The notes under the pieces are model-generated. The model did no database searches. It was not told the origin of the DNA and saw only the letters and a list, made by a program, of their open reading frames with translations. Positions 35,801 to 47,190 of a stretch of DNA of 64,000 bases are shown here, piece after piece; position 1 is the first letter of the stretch, and the number at the start of each line of letters is the position of its first letter. This stretch comes from Atherix ibis (lineage: Eukaryota; Arthropoda; Insecta; Diptera; Athericidae). Made by a program: the position numbers and the translations under genes. Location of the stretch: NCBI GenBank assembly GCA_958298945.1, contig OY282608.1, positions 63,588,951-63,652,950 of the forward strand, read 5' to 3'.

Positions 35801-35970
35801 TGTAATGTGACATTAGAAGCAATGTCATCAAAAAAATGAGATGGCCATGAGAAGGGCAACATTGCTGCATGTGATAGCTGACGTTCATTATTAAAAAAAA
35901 TTATATTAATAAAGCTAATAATTTTATACTTAAATAATATGTTATTTTATTAATTCGCTTGCATATTACA
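35801..35970 (+). repeat. 3' long terminal repeat
   Basis: This is the 170-bp direct partner of 31207-31376, with one difference (A at 35952). It has the same TGTAAT/ATTACA ends. Satellite resumes at 35971 with G followed by TTCGTTTG. Its AATAAA at 35908-35913 would be the polyadenylation signal of the element's transcript. Confidence 0.97.
35908..35913 (+). terminator. Polyadenylation signal in the 3' LTR
   Basis: A canonical AATAAA lies 58 bp before the LTR end. The identical signal in the 5' LTR is at 31314-31319. LTR elements use the downstream copy for 3' end formation. Function is inferred from the motif and position. Confidence 0.55.
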
Positions 35971-36074
35971 GTTCGTTTGTTGGTTTGTTAGTTTGTTGGT
36001 TTGTTGGCTTCTTGGCTTGTTGGTTTGTTGGTTTTTTGGTTTGTTGGTTTGTTGGTTTGTTGACTTGTTGGTTT

Positions 36075-38590
36075 GTTGGTTTGTTGGCTTGTTGGTTTGT
36101 TAGTTTGTTGGCTTGTTGGCTTGTTGGTTTGTTGGTTTGTTGGTTTGTTGGCTGGTTGGTTTGTTGGTTTGTTGGCTTGTTGGTTTGTTAGTTTGTTGGT
36201 TTGTTGGTTTGTTGGTTTGTTGGTTTGTTGGTTTGTTGCTTTGTTGGTTTGTTGGTTTGCTGGTTTGTTGGCTTGTTGGCTTGTTGGTTTGTTGGCTTGT
36301 TGGTTTGTTGGCTTGTTGGCTTGTTGGCTTGTTGGTTTGTTAGTTTGTTGGCTTTCTGGTTTGTTGGTTTGTTGGGGTGTTGGTTTGTTGGCTTGTTGGA
36401 TTGTTGGTTTGTTGGCTTGTTGGTTTGTTGGCTTGTTGGTTTGTTAGTTTGTAGTCTTGTTGGCTTGTTGGTTTGTTGGTTTGTTGGTTTGTTGGCTTGT
36501 TGGTTTGTTGGTTTGTTGGCTTGTTGCTTTGTTAGTTTGTTGGTTTGTTGGTTTGTTGGTTTGTTGGTTGTTGCTTTGTTGGTTTGTTGGTTTGTTGGCT
36601 TGTTGGCTTGTTGGTTTGTTGGCTTGTTGGTTTGTTCGCTTGTTGGTTTGTTGGCTTGTTGGCTTGTTGCTTTGTTGGTTTGTTGGTTTGTGGGTTTGTT
36701 GGTTTTTTCGTTTGTTGGTTAGTTGGTTAATTGGTTTGTTGGTTTGTTGGTTTGTTGGTTTGTTGGTTTGTTAGTTTGTTGGTTTGTTGGTTTATTTGTT
36801 TGTTGGTTTGTTGGTTTGTTGGTTTGTTGGTTTGTTGGTTTGTTGATTTGTTGGTTTATTTGTTTGTTGGTTTGTTGGCTTATTGGCTTGTTGGCTTGTT
36901 GGTTTGTTGGTTTGTTAGCTTGTTGGTTACTTAGTTTATTGGTTTGTTGGTTTGTTGGCTTGTTGGCTTGTTGGTTTGTTGGTTTGTTGGTTTGTTGGTT
37001 TGTTGGCTTGTTGGTTTGTTGGTTTGTTGACTTGTTGGTTTGTTGGTTTGTTGGTTTGTTGGTTTGTTGGTTTGTTGGCTTGTTGGCTTGTTGGTTTGTT
37101 GGTTTGTTGGCTTGTTAGTTTGTTGGTTTGTTGGCTTGTTCGCTTGTTACTTTGTTCGTTTGATGTCTTGTTGGTTTGTTGGTTTTTTGGTTTGTTGGTT
37201 TTTTGGTTTGTTACTTTGTTGGTTTGTTGGTTTGTTGGCTTGTTGGCTTGTTGGTTTGTTGGCTTGTTGGTTTGTTAGTTTGTTGGCTTTTTGGTTACTT
37301 GGTTTGTTGTTTTGTTGGCTTGTTGGCTTGTTGGTTTGTTGCTTTGTTCGTTTGATGGTTTGTTGGTTTGTTGGTTACTTGGTTTGTTGGTTTGTTGGCT
37401 TGTTGGTTTGTTGGCTTATTTGTTTGTTGGTTTGTTGGTTTGTTGGCTTGTTGGCTTGTTGGTTTGTTGGTTTGTTGGTTTGTTGGTTTGTTGGTTTGTT
37501 GGTTTGTTGGTTTTTTGGTTTTTTGGTTTGTTGGTTTATTTGTTTGTTGGTTTGTTGGCTTGTTGGTTTGTTGGTTTGTTGGTTTGTTGGTTTGTTGGCT
37601 TGTTGGTTTGTTGGTTTGTTAATTTGTTGGTTTGTTGGCTTGTTGGTTTGTTGGTTTGTTGGCTAGTTGGTTTGTTGGTTTGATAACTTGTTGGCTTGTT
37701 GGCTTGTTGCTTTGTTTGTTTGATGGTTTGTTGGTTTGTTCGCTTGTTGGTTTGTTAGTTTGTTGGTTTGTTGGTTTGTTGGTTTGTTGGTTTGTTGGTT
37801 TGTTGGCTTGTTGGTTTGTTGGTTTGTTGGTTTGTTGGCTAGTTGGTTTGTTGGTTTGTTGACTTGTTGGCTTGTTGGTTTGTTAGTTTGTTGGCTTGTT
37901 GATTACTTAGTTTGTTGGTTTGTTGGTTTGTTGGTTTCTTGGTTTGTTGGTTTGTTGATTTTTTGTTTGTTGGTTTATTTGTTTGTTGACTTGTTGGTTT
38001 GTTGGTTTGTTGGTTTGTTGGCTTGTTGGTTTGTTGGTTTGTTGGCTTGTTGGCTTGTTGGTTTGTTGGCTTGTTGCTTTGTTGGTTTGTTGGTTTGTTG
38101 GTTTGTTGGTTTGTTGACTTGTTGGTTTGTTGGTTTGTTGGCTTGTTGATTTGTTCGTTTGTTGGTTTGTTGGCTTGTTAGTTACTTAGTGTGTTGGTTT
38201 GTTGGCATGTTGGTTTGTTGGTTTGTTGGTTTGTTGGTTTGTTGGCTTGTTGGTTTGTTGGTTTGTTGGCTTGTTGGCATGTTGGTTTGTTGGCTTGTTG
38301 GTTTGTTGGTTTGTTGGCTTGTTGGTTTGTTAGTTTGTTGGCTTTTGGGTTACTTGGTTTGTTGGTTTGTTGGTTTGTTGGTTTGTTGACTTGTTGGTTT
38401 GTTGGTTTGTTGGTTTGTTGGCTTGTTGGTTTGTTGGTTTTTTGGCTTGTTGGCTTGTTGGTTTGTTGGCTTGTTGGTTTTTTGGTTTGTTGGTTTGTTG
38501 GTTTGTTGGTTTGTTGGCTTGTTGGTTTGTTAGTTTGTTGGTTTGTTGGCTTGTTGGTTTGTTGGTTTGTTGGCTTGTTGGTTTGTTGGT
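36075..38590 (+). repeat. 2.51-kb tandem duplication, copy 1
   Basis: Landmarks recur at +2510: GTTGGGGTGT at 36371/38881, GGTTAATTGG near 36725/39235, 37291/39801, and ACTTAGTGTG-type words at about 38182/40692. Spacing then becomes +2518 after one octamer is gained. The junction with copy 2 is near 38590. Boundaries are uncertain by tens of bases. Confidence 0.83.
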
Positions 38591-41100
38591 TTGTTGGTTT
38601 GTTGGCTTGTTGGTTTGTTAGTTTGTTGGTTTGTTGGTTTGTTGGTTTGTTGGTTTGTTGCTTTGTTGGTTTGTTGGTTTGCTGGTTTGTTGGCTTGTTG
38701 GCTTGTTGGTTTGTTGGCTTGTTGGTTTGTTAGTTTGTTGGCTTTCTGGTTTGTTGGTTTGTTGGGGTGTTGGTTTGTTGGCTTGTTGGATTGTTGGTTT
38801 GTTGGCTTGTTGGTTTGTTGGCTTGTTGGCTTGTTGGCTTGTTGGTTTGTTAGTTTGTTGGCTTTCTGGTTTGTTGGTTTGTTGGGGTGTTGGTTTGTTG
38901 GCTTGTTGGATTATTCGTTTGTTGGCTTGTTGGTTTGTTGGCTTGTTGGTTTGTTAGTTTGTAGTCTTGTTGGCTTGTTGGTTTGTTGGTTTGTTGGTTT
39001 GTTGGCTTGTTGGTTTGTTGGTTTCTTGGCTTGTTGCTTTGTTAGTTTGTTGGTTTGTTGGTTTGTTGGTTTGTTGGTTGTTGCTTTGTTGGTTTGTTGG
39101 TTTGTTGGCTTGTTGGCTTGTTGGTTTGTTGACTTGTTGGTTTGTTCGCTTGTTGGTTTGTTGGCTTGTTGGCTTGTTGGTTTGTTGGTTTGTTGGTTTG
39201 TGGGTTTGTTGGTTTTTTCGTTTGTTGGTTTGTTGGTTAATTGGTTTGTTGGTTTGTTGGTTTGTTGGTTTGTTAGTTTGTTGGTTTGTTGGTTTATTTG
39301 TTTGTTGGTTTGTTGGTTTGTTGGTTTGTTGGTTTGTTGATTTGTTGGTTTATTTGTTTGTTGGTTTGTTGGCTTGTTGGCTTGTTGGCTTGTTGGTTTG
39401 TTGGTTTGTTAGCTTGTTGGTTACTTAGTTTATTGGTTTGTTGGTTTGTTGGTTTGTTGGCTTGTTGGCTTGTTGGTTTGTTGGTTTGTTGGTTTGTTGG
39501 TTTGTTGGTTTGTTGGCTTGTTGGTTTGTTGGTTTGTTGACTTGTTGGTTTGTTGGTTTGTTGGTTTGTTGGTTTGTTGGTTTGTTAACTTGTTGGCTTG
39601 TTGGTTTGTTGGTTTGTTGGCTTGTTAGTTTGTTGGTTTGTTGGCTTGTTCGCTTGTTACTTTGTTCGTTTGATGGTTTGTTGGTTTGTTGGTTTTTTGG
39701 TTTGTTGGTTTTTTGGTTTGTTACTTTGTTGGTTTGTTGGTTTGTTGGCTTGTTGGCTTGTTGGTTTGTTGGCTTGTTGGTTTGTTAGTTTGTTTACTTT
39801 TTGGTTACTTGGTTTGTTGTTTTGTTGGCTTGTTGGCTTGTTGGTTTGTTGCTTTGTTCGTTTGATGGTTTGTTGGTTTGTTGGTTACTTGGTTTGTTGG
39901 ATCGTTGGCTTGTTGGTTTGTTGGCTTATTTGTTTGTTGGTTTGTTGGTTTGTTGGCTTGTTGGCTTGTTGGTTTGTTGGTTTGTTGGTTTGTTGGTTTG
40001 TTGGTTTGTTGGTTTTTTGGTTTTTTGGTTTGTTGGTTTATTTGTTTGTTGGTTTGTTGGCTTGTTGGTTTGTTGGTTTGTTGGTTTGTTGGTTTGTTGG
40101 CTTGTTGGTTTGTTGGTTTGTTAATTTGTTGGTTTGTTGGCTTGTTGGTTTGTTGGTTTGTTGGCTTGTTGGTTTGATGACTTGTTGGCTTGTTGGCTTG
40201 TCGCTTTGTTTGTTTGATGGTTTGTTGGTTTGTTGGTTTGTTCGCTTGTTGGTTTGTTAGTTTGTTGGTTTGTTGGTTTGTTGGTTTGTTGGTTTGTTGG
40301 TTTGTTGGCTTGTTGGTTTGTTGGTTTGTTGGTTTGTTGGCTAGTTGGTTTGTTGGTTTGTTGACTTGTTGGCTTGTTGGTTTGTTAGTTTGTTGGCTTG
40401 TTGATTACTTAGTTTGTTGGTTTGTTGGTTTGTTGGTTTCTTGGTTTGTTGGTTTGTTGATTTTTTGTTTGTTGGTTTATTTGTTTGTTGGTTTGTTGAC
40501 TTGTTGGTTTGTTGGTTTGTTGGTTTGTTGGCTTGTTGGTTTGTTGGTTTGTTGGCTTGTTGGCTTGTTGGTTTGTTGGCTTGTTGCTTTGTTGGTTTGT
40601 TGGTTTGTTGGTTTGTTGGTTTGTTGACTTGTTGGTTTGTTGGTTTGTTGGCTTGTTGATTTGTTCGTTTGTTGGTTTGTTGGCTTGTTAGTTATTTAGT
40701 GTGTTGGTTTGTTGGCATGTTGGTTTGTTGGTTTGTTGGTTTGTTGGTTTGTTGGCTTGTTGGTTTGTTGGTTTGTTGGTTTGTTGGCTTGTTGGCATGT
40801 TGGTTTGTTGGCTTGTTGGTTTGTTGGTTTGTTGGCTTGTTGGTTTGTTAGTTTGTTGGCTTTTTGGTTACTTGGTTTGTTGGTTTGTTGGTTTGTTGGT
40901 TTGTTGACTTGTTGGTTTGTTGGTTTGTTGGTTTGTTGGCTTGTTGGTTTGTTGCTTTGTTGGCTTGTTGGCTTGTTGGTTTGTTGGCTTGTTGGTTTTT
41001 TGGTTTGTTGGTTTGTTGGTTTGTTGGTTTGTTGGCTTGTTGGTTTGTTAGTTTGTTGGTTTGTTGGCTTGTTGGTTTGTTGGTTTGTTGGCTTGTTGGC
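38591..41100 (+). repeat. 2.51-kb tandem duplication, copy 2
   Basis: This is the partner of the block at about 36075-38590. It contains an extra 120-bp (15-octamer) local duplication: GTTGGGGTGT occurs at both 38761 and 38881. Its right part, from about 40000, also belongs to the 3.6-kb duplication that follows. Confidence 0.8.
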
Positions 41101-43595
41101 TTGTTGGTTTGTTGGTTTGTTGGTTTGTTGGTTTGTTGGATTGTTGGTTTGTTTGTTTGTTGGCTTGTTGGCTTGTTGGTTTGTTGGTTTGTTGGTTTGT
41201 TGGTTTGTTGGCTTGTTGGTTTGTTGGTTTGTTGGTTTGTTGGCTTGTTGGTTTGTTAGTTTGTTGGTTTGTTGGTTTGTTGGTTTGTTGGTTTGTTGCT
41301 TTGTTGGTTTGTTGGTTTGTTGGCTTGTTGGCTTGTTGGTTTGTTGGCTTGTTGGTTTGTTAGTTTGTTGGCTTTCTGGTTTGTTGGTTTGTTGGTTTGT
41401 TGGTTTGTTGGTTTGTTGGCTTGTTGGTTTGTTGGTTTATTGGCTTGTTGGTTTGTTGGCTTGTTGGCTTGTTGGTTTTTTGGCTTGTTGGTTTGTTAGT
41501 TTGTTGTTTTTTTATTTGTTGGTTTGTTGGTTTGTTGGTTTGTTGGTTTGTTGGCTTGTTGGCTTGTTGGTTTGTTGGTTTGTTGGCTCGTTGGTTTGTC
41601 AGTTTGTTGGCTTGTTGGCTTGTTGGTTTGTTGGTTTGTTGGTTTGTTGGCTTGTTGGTTTGTTGGTTTGTTGGCTTGTTGGTTTGTTAGTTTGTTGGTT
41701 TGTTGGTTTGTTGGTTTGTTGGTTTGTTGCTTTGTTGGTTTGTTGGTTTGTTGGCTTGTTGGCTTGTTGGTTGGTTGGCTTGTTGGTTTGTTGGGTTGTT
41801 GGTTTGTTGGCTTGTTGGCTTGTTGGTTTGTTGGTTTGTTGGTTTGTTGGTTAATTGGTTTGTTGGTTTGTTGGTTTGTTGGTTTGGTGGTTTGCTGGTT
41901 TGTTGGTTTATTTGTTTGTTGGTTTGTTGGTTTGTTGGTTTGTTGGTTTGTTGGTTTGTTGGTTTGTTGGTTTATTTCTTTGTTGGTTTGTTGGTTTGTT
42001 GGCTTGTTGGTTTGTTGGTTTATTGGTTTGTTGGTTTGTCGGTTTGTTGGTTTTTTGGTTTTTTGGTTTGTTGGTTTGTTGGCTTGTTGGTTTGTTGGTT
42101 TGTTGGCTTGTTGGTTTGTTGGTTTGTTGGCTTGTTGGCTTGTTGGTTTGTTGGTTTGTTAGCTTGTTGGTTACTTAGTTTGTTGGTTTGTTGGTTTGTT
42201 GGCTTGTTGGCTTATTGGTTTGTTGGTTTGTTGGTTTGTTGGTTTGTTGGCTTGTTGGTTTGTTGGTTTGTTGACTTGTTGGTTTGGTGGTTTGTTGTTT
42301 TGTTGGTTTGTTGGCTTGTTGGCTTGTTGGTTTGTTGGTTTGTTGGCTTGTTAGTTTGTTGGTTTGTTGGCTTGTTGGCTTGTTACTTTGTTCGTTTGAT
42401 GGTTTGTTGGTTTGTTGGTTTTTTGGTTTGTTGGTTTTTTGGTTAGTTACTTTGTTGGTTTGTTGGTTTGTTGGCTTATTGGCTTGTTGGTTTGTTGGCT
42501 TGTTGGTTTGTTAGTTTGTTGGCTTTTTGGTTACTTGGTTTGTTGTTTTGTTGGCTTGTTGGCTTGTTGGTTTGTTGCTTTGTTCGTTTGCTAGTTTGTT
42601 GGTTTTTTGGTTACTTGGTTTGTTGGTTTGTTGGTTTGTTGGCTTGTTGGTTTGTTGGCTTGTTGGTTTGTTGGTTTGTTGGCTAGTTGGTTTGTTTGTT
42701 TGTTGGCTTGTTGGCTTGTTGGTTTGTTAGTTTGTTGGCGGGTTGATTACTTAGTTTGTTGGTTTGTGGGTTTGTTGGTTTGTTGGTTTGTTGGTTTTTG
42801 GTTTGTTGGTTTATTTGTTTGTTGCCTTTCTAGTTTGTTGGTTTGTTGGTTTGTTGGTTTGTTGTTTTGTTGGTTTGTTGGCTTGTTGGTTTGTTGGTTT
42901 GTTGGTTTGTTGGTTTGTTGGCTTGTTGGTTTGTTGGCTTGTTGGCTTGTTGATTTTTTGGCTTATTGGTTTGTTAGTTTGTTGGTTTTTTGGTTTGTTG
43001 GTTTGTTGGTTTGTTGGTTTGTTGGTTTGTTGGTTTGTTGGTTTGTTGGTTTGTTGGTTTGTTGGTTTGTTGGTTTGTTGGCTTGTTGGCTTGTTGGTTT
43101 GTTGGTTTGTTGGCTTGTTGGTTTGTTGGTTTGTTGGCTTATTGGTTTGTTAGTTTGTTGGTTTGTTGGTTTGTTGGTTTGTTGCTTTGTTGGTTTGTTG
43201 GTTTGTTGGCTTGTTGGTTTGTTGGTTTGTTGGCTTGTTGGTTTGTTAGTTTGTTGGTTTGTTGGTTTGTTGGTTTGTTGGTTTGTTGCTTTGTTGGTTT
43301 GTTGGTTTGTTGGCTTGTTGGCTTGTTGGTTTGTAGGCATGTTGGTTTGTTGGTTTGTTGGTTTGTTGGCTTGTTGGTTTGTTGGTTTGTTGGTTTGTTG
43401 GTTTGTTGGCTTGTTGGTTTGTTGGTTTGTTGGTTTGTTGGTTTGTTGGCTTGTTGGTTTGTTAGTTTGTTGGTTTGTTAGTTTGTTGGCTTTTTGGTTA
43501 CTCGGTTTGTTGGTTTGTTGGTTTGTTGGCTTATTGGCTTGTTGGTTTGTTAGTTTGTTGGCTTGTTGGTTTGTTGGTTTGTTGGTTTGTTGTTT
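40000..43595 (+). repeat. 3.3-3.6-kb tandem duplication, copy 1
   Basis: Landmarks at 40011, 40190, 40509 and 40669 recur at +3597. From about 41138 on they recur at +3349, then +3333 (for example 41855/45188 and 42607/45940). Near 43494 the GGTTACTCGG word recurs at about +3645. All spacing changes (248, 16 and 312 bp) are whole octamers. Confidence 0.83.
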
Positions 43596-46500
43596 TGTTG
43601 GTTTGTTGGTTTTTTGGTTTTTTGGTTTGTTGGTTTATTTGTTTGTTGGTTTGTTGGCTTGTTGGTTTGTTGGTTTGTTGGTTTGTTGGTTTGTTGGCTT
43701 GTTGGTTTGTTGGTTTGTTAATTTGTTGGTTTGTTGGCTTGTTGGTTTGTTGGTTTGTTGGCTTGTTGGTTTGATGACTTGTTGGCTTGTTGGCTTGTTG
43801 CTTTGTTTGTTTGATGGTTTGTTGGTTTGTTGGTTTGTTCGCTTGTTGGTTTGTTAGTTTGTTGGTTTGTTGGTTTGTTGGTTTGTTGGTTTGTTGGTTT
43901 GTTGGCTTGTTGGTTTGTTGGTTTGTTGGTTTGTTGGCTAGTTGGTTTGTTGGTTTGTTGACTTGTTGGCTTGTTGGTTTGTTAGTTTGTTGGCTTGTTG
44001 ATTACTTAGTTTGTTGGTTTGTTGGTTTGTTGGTTTCTTGGTTTGTTGGTTTGTTGATTTTTTGTTTGTTGGTTTATTTGTTTGTTGGTTTGTTGACTTG
44101 TTGGTTTGTTGGTTTGTTGGTTTGTTGGCTTGTTGGTTTGTTGGTTTGTTGGCTTGTTGGCTTGTTGGTTTGTTGGCTTGTTGCTTTGTTGGTTTGTTGG
44201 TTTGTTGGTTTGTTGGTTTGTTGACTTGTTGGTTTGTTGGTTTGTTGGCTTGTTGATTTGTTCGTTTGTTGGTTTGTTGGCTTGTTAGTTATTTAGTGTG
44301 TTGGTTTGTTGGCATGTTGGTTTGTTGGTTTGTTGGTTTGTTGGTTTGTTGGCTTGTTGGTTTGTTGGTTTGTTGGTTTGTTGGCTTGTTGGCATGTTGG
44401 TTTGTTGGCTTGTTGGTTTGTTGGTTTGTTGGCTTGTTGGTTTGTTAGTTTGTTGGCTTTTTGGTTACTTGGTTTGTTGGTTTGTTGGATTGTTGGTTTG
44501 TTTGTTTGTTGGCTTGTTGGCTTGTTGGTTTGTTGGTTTGTTGGTTTGTTGGTTTGTTGGCTTGTTGGTTTGTTGGTTTGTTGGTTTGTTGGCTTGTTGG
44601 TTTGTTAGTTTGTTGGTTTGTTGGTTTGTTGGTTTGTTGGTTTGTTGCTTTGTTGGTTTGTTGGTTTGTTGGCTTGTTGGCTTGTTGGTTTGTTGGCTTG
44701 TTGGTTTGTTAGTTTGTTGGCTTTCTGGTTTGTTGGTTTGTTGGTTTGTTGGTTTGTTGGTTTGCTGGCTTGTTGGTTTGTTGGTTTATTGGCTTGTTGG
44801 TTTGTTGGCTTGTTGGCTTGTTGGTTTTTTGGCTTGTTGGTTTGTTAGTTTGTTGTTTTTTTATTTGTTGGTTTGTTGGTTTGTTGGTTTGTTGGTTTGT
44901 TGGCTTGTTGGCTTGTTGGTTTGTTGGTTTGTTGGCTCGTTGGTTTGTCAGTTTGTTGGCTTGTTGGCTTGTTGGTTTGTTGGTTTGTTGGTTTGTTGGC
45001 TTGTTGGTTTGTTGGTTTGTTGGCTTGTTGGTTTGTTAGTTTGTTGGTTTGTTGGTGTGTTGGTTTGTTGCTTTGTTGGTTTGTTGGTTTGTTGGCTTGT
45101 TGGCTTGTTGGTTGGTTGGCTTGTTGGTTTGTTGGGTTGTTGGTTTGTTGGCTTGTTGGCTTGTTGGTTTGTTGGTTTGTTGGTTAATTGGTTTGTTGGT
45201 TTGTTGGTTTGTTGGTTTGGTGGTTTGCTGGTTTGTTAGTTTATTTGTTTGTTGGTTTGTTGGTTTGTTGGTTTGTTGGTTTGTTGGTTTGTTGGTTTGT
45301 TGGTTTATTTCTTTGTTGGTTTGTTGGTTTGTTGGCTTGTTGGTTTGTTGGTTTATTGGTTTGTTGGTTTGTCGGTTTGTTGGTTTTTTGGTTTTTTGGT
45401 TTGTTGGTTTGTTGGCTTGTTGGTTTGTTGGTTTGTTGGCTTGTTGGTTTGTTGGTTTGTTGGCTTGTTGGCTTGTTGGTTTGTTGGTTTGTTAGCTTGT
45501 TGGTTACTTAGTTTGTTGGTTTGTTGGTTTGTTGGCTTGTTGGCTTATTGGTTTGTTGGTTTGTTGGTTTGTTGGTTTGTTGGCTTGTTGGTTTGTTGGT
45601 TTGTTGACTTGTTGGTTTGGTGGTTTGTTGTTTTGTTGGTTTGTTGGCTTGTTGGCTTGTTGGTTTGTTGGTTTGTTGGCTTGTTAGTTTGTTGGTTTGT
45701 TGGCTTGTTGGCTTGTTACTTTGTTCGTTTGATGGTTTGTTGGTTTGTTGGTTTTTTGGTTTGTTGGTTTTTTGGTTAGTTACTTTGTTGGTTTGTTGGT
45801 TTGTTGGCTTATTGGCTTGTTGGTTTGTTGGCTTGTTAGTTTGTTAGTTTGTTGGCTTTTTGGTTACTTGGTTTGTTGTTTTGTTGGCTTGTTGGCTTGT
45901 TGGTTTGTTGCTTTGTTCGTTTGCTAGTTTGTTGGTTTTTTGGTTACTTGGTTTGTTGGTTTGTTGGTTTGTTGGCTTGTTGGTTTGTTGGCTTGTTGGT
46001 TTGTTGGTTTGTTGGCTAGTTGGTTTGTTTGTTTGTTGGCTTGTTGGCTTGTTGGTTTGTTAGTTTGTTGGCGGGTTGATTACTTAGTTTGTTGGTTTGT
46101 GGGTTTGTTGGTTTGTTGGTTTGTTGGTTTTTGGTTTGTTGGTTTATTTGTTTGTTGCCTTTCTAGTTTGTTGGTTTGTTGGTTTGTTGGTTTGTTGGTT
46201 TGTTGGTTTGTTGGCTTGTTGGTTTGTTGGTTTGTTGGTTTGTTGGTTTGTTGGCTTGTTGGTTTGTTGGCTTGTTGGCTTGTTGATTTTTTGGCTTATT
46301 GGTTTGTTAGTTTGTTGGTTTTTTGGTTTGTTGGTTTGTTGGTTTGTTGGTTTGTTGGTTTGTTGGTTTGTTGGTTTGTTGGTTTGTTGGTTTGTTGGTT
46401 TGTTGGCTTGTTGGCTTGTTGGTTTGTTGGTTTGTTGGCTTGTTGGTTTGTTGGTTTGTTGGCTTATTGGTTTGTTAGTTTGTTGGTTTGTTGGTTTGTT

Positions 46501-47190
46501 GGTTTGTTGCTTTGTTGGTTTGTTGGTTTGTTGGCTTGTTGGTTTGTTGGTTTGTTGGCTTGTTGGTTTGTTAGTTTGTTGGTGTGTTGGTTTGTTGGTT
46601 TGTTGGTTTGTTGCTTTGTTGGTTTGTTGGTTTGTTGGCTTGTTGGCTTGTTGGTTTGTAGGCTTGTTGGTTTGTTGGCTTGTTGGTTTGTTGGTTTGTT
46701 GGTTTGTTGGTTTGTTGGTTTGTTGGTTTGTTGGTTTGTTGGTTTGTTGGCATGTTGGTTTGATGGTTTGTTGGCTTGTCGGCTTGTTGCTTTGTTCGTT
46801 TGATGGTTTGTTGGTTTGTTGGTTTGTTGGCTTGTTGGTTTGTTAGTTTGTTGGTTTGTTGGTTTGTTGGTTTGTTGGTTTGTTGGTTTGTTGGCTTGTT
46901 GGTTTGTTGGTTTGTTGGTTTGTTGATTTGTTGGTTTGTTGGTTTGTTGGCTCGTTGGTTACTTAGTGTGTTGGTTTGTTGGCATGTTGGTTTGTTGGTT
47001 TGTTGGTTTGTTGGCTTGTTGGTTTGTTGGTTTGTTGGTTTGTTGGTTTGTTGGCTTGTTGGTTTGTTGGTTTGTTGGTTTGTTGGTTTGTTGGCTTGTT
47101 GGTTTGTTAGTTTGTTGGTTTGTTAGTTTGTTGGCTTTTTGGTTACTCGGTTTGTTGGTTTGTTGGTTTGTTGGCTTATTGGCTTGTTGG
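43596..47190 (+). repeat. 3.3-3.6-kb tandem duplication, copy 2
   Basis: This is the downstream partner of the block at about 40000-43595. It lacks about 248 bp that correspond to about 40880-41130, but has gained 312 bp near its right end. The aberrant words GGCGGGTTGATTAC and TTGCCTTTCTAG of copy 1 (42736 and 42824) recur here at +3333. Confidence 0.8.

Larger units (their letters stand above)
31207..35970 (+). mobile_element. Ty3/gypsy-type LTR retrotransposon, non-enveloped, K02A2.6/Mag-like
   Basis: The element is 4764 bp, bounded by two 170-bp direct LTRs with 6-bp inverted ends TGTAAT/ATTACA. Between them lie a primer-binding site, one gag-pol frame and a purine tract. Domain order is gag zinc knuckles, aspartic protease, reverse transcriptase, RNase H, integrase. 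Integrase last marks Ty3/gypsy rather than copia. There is no env: only 61 bases separate the pol stop from the purine tract. It is the only non-satellite DNA in the window and sits in the satellite's + orientation. The LTRs differ at a single base (T at 31358, A at 35952), so insertion looks recent. The coding frame carries one internal stop, so this copy is probably not autonomous. Flanks lack a clear 4-6 bp duplication: only GTT (31204-31206 and 35971-35973) is shared. Confidence 0.97.
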
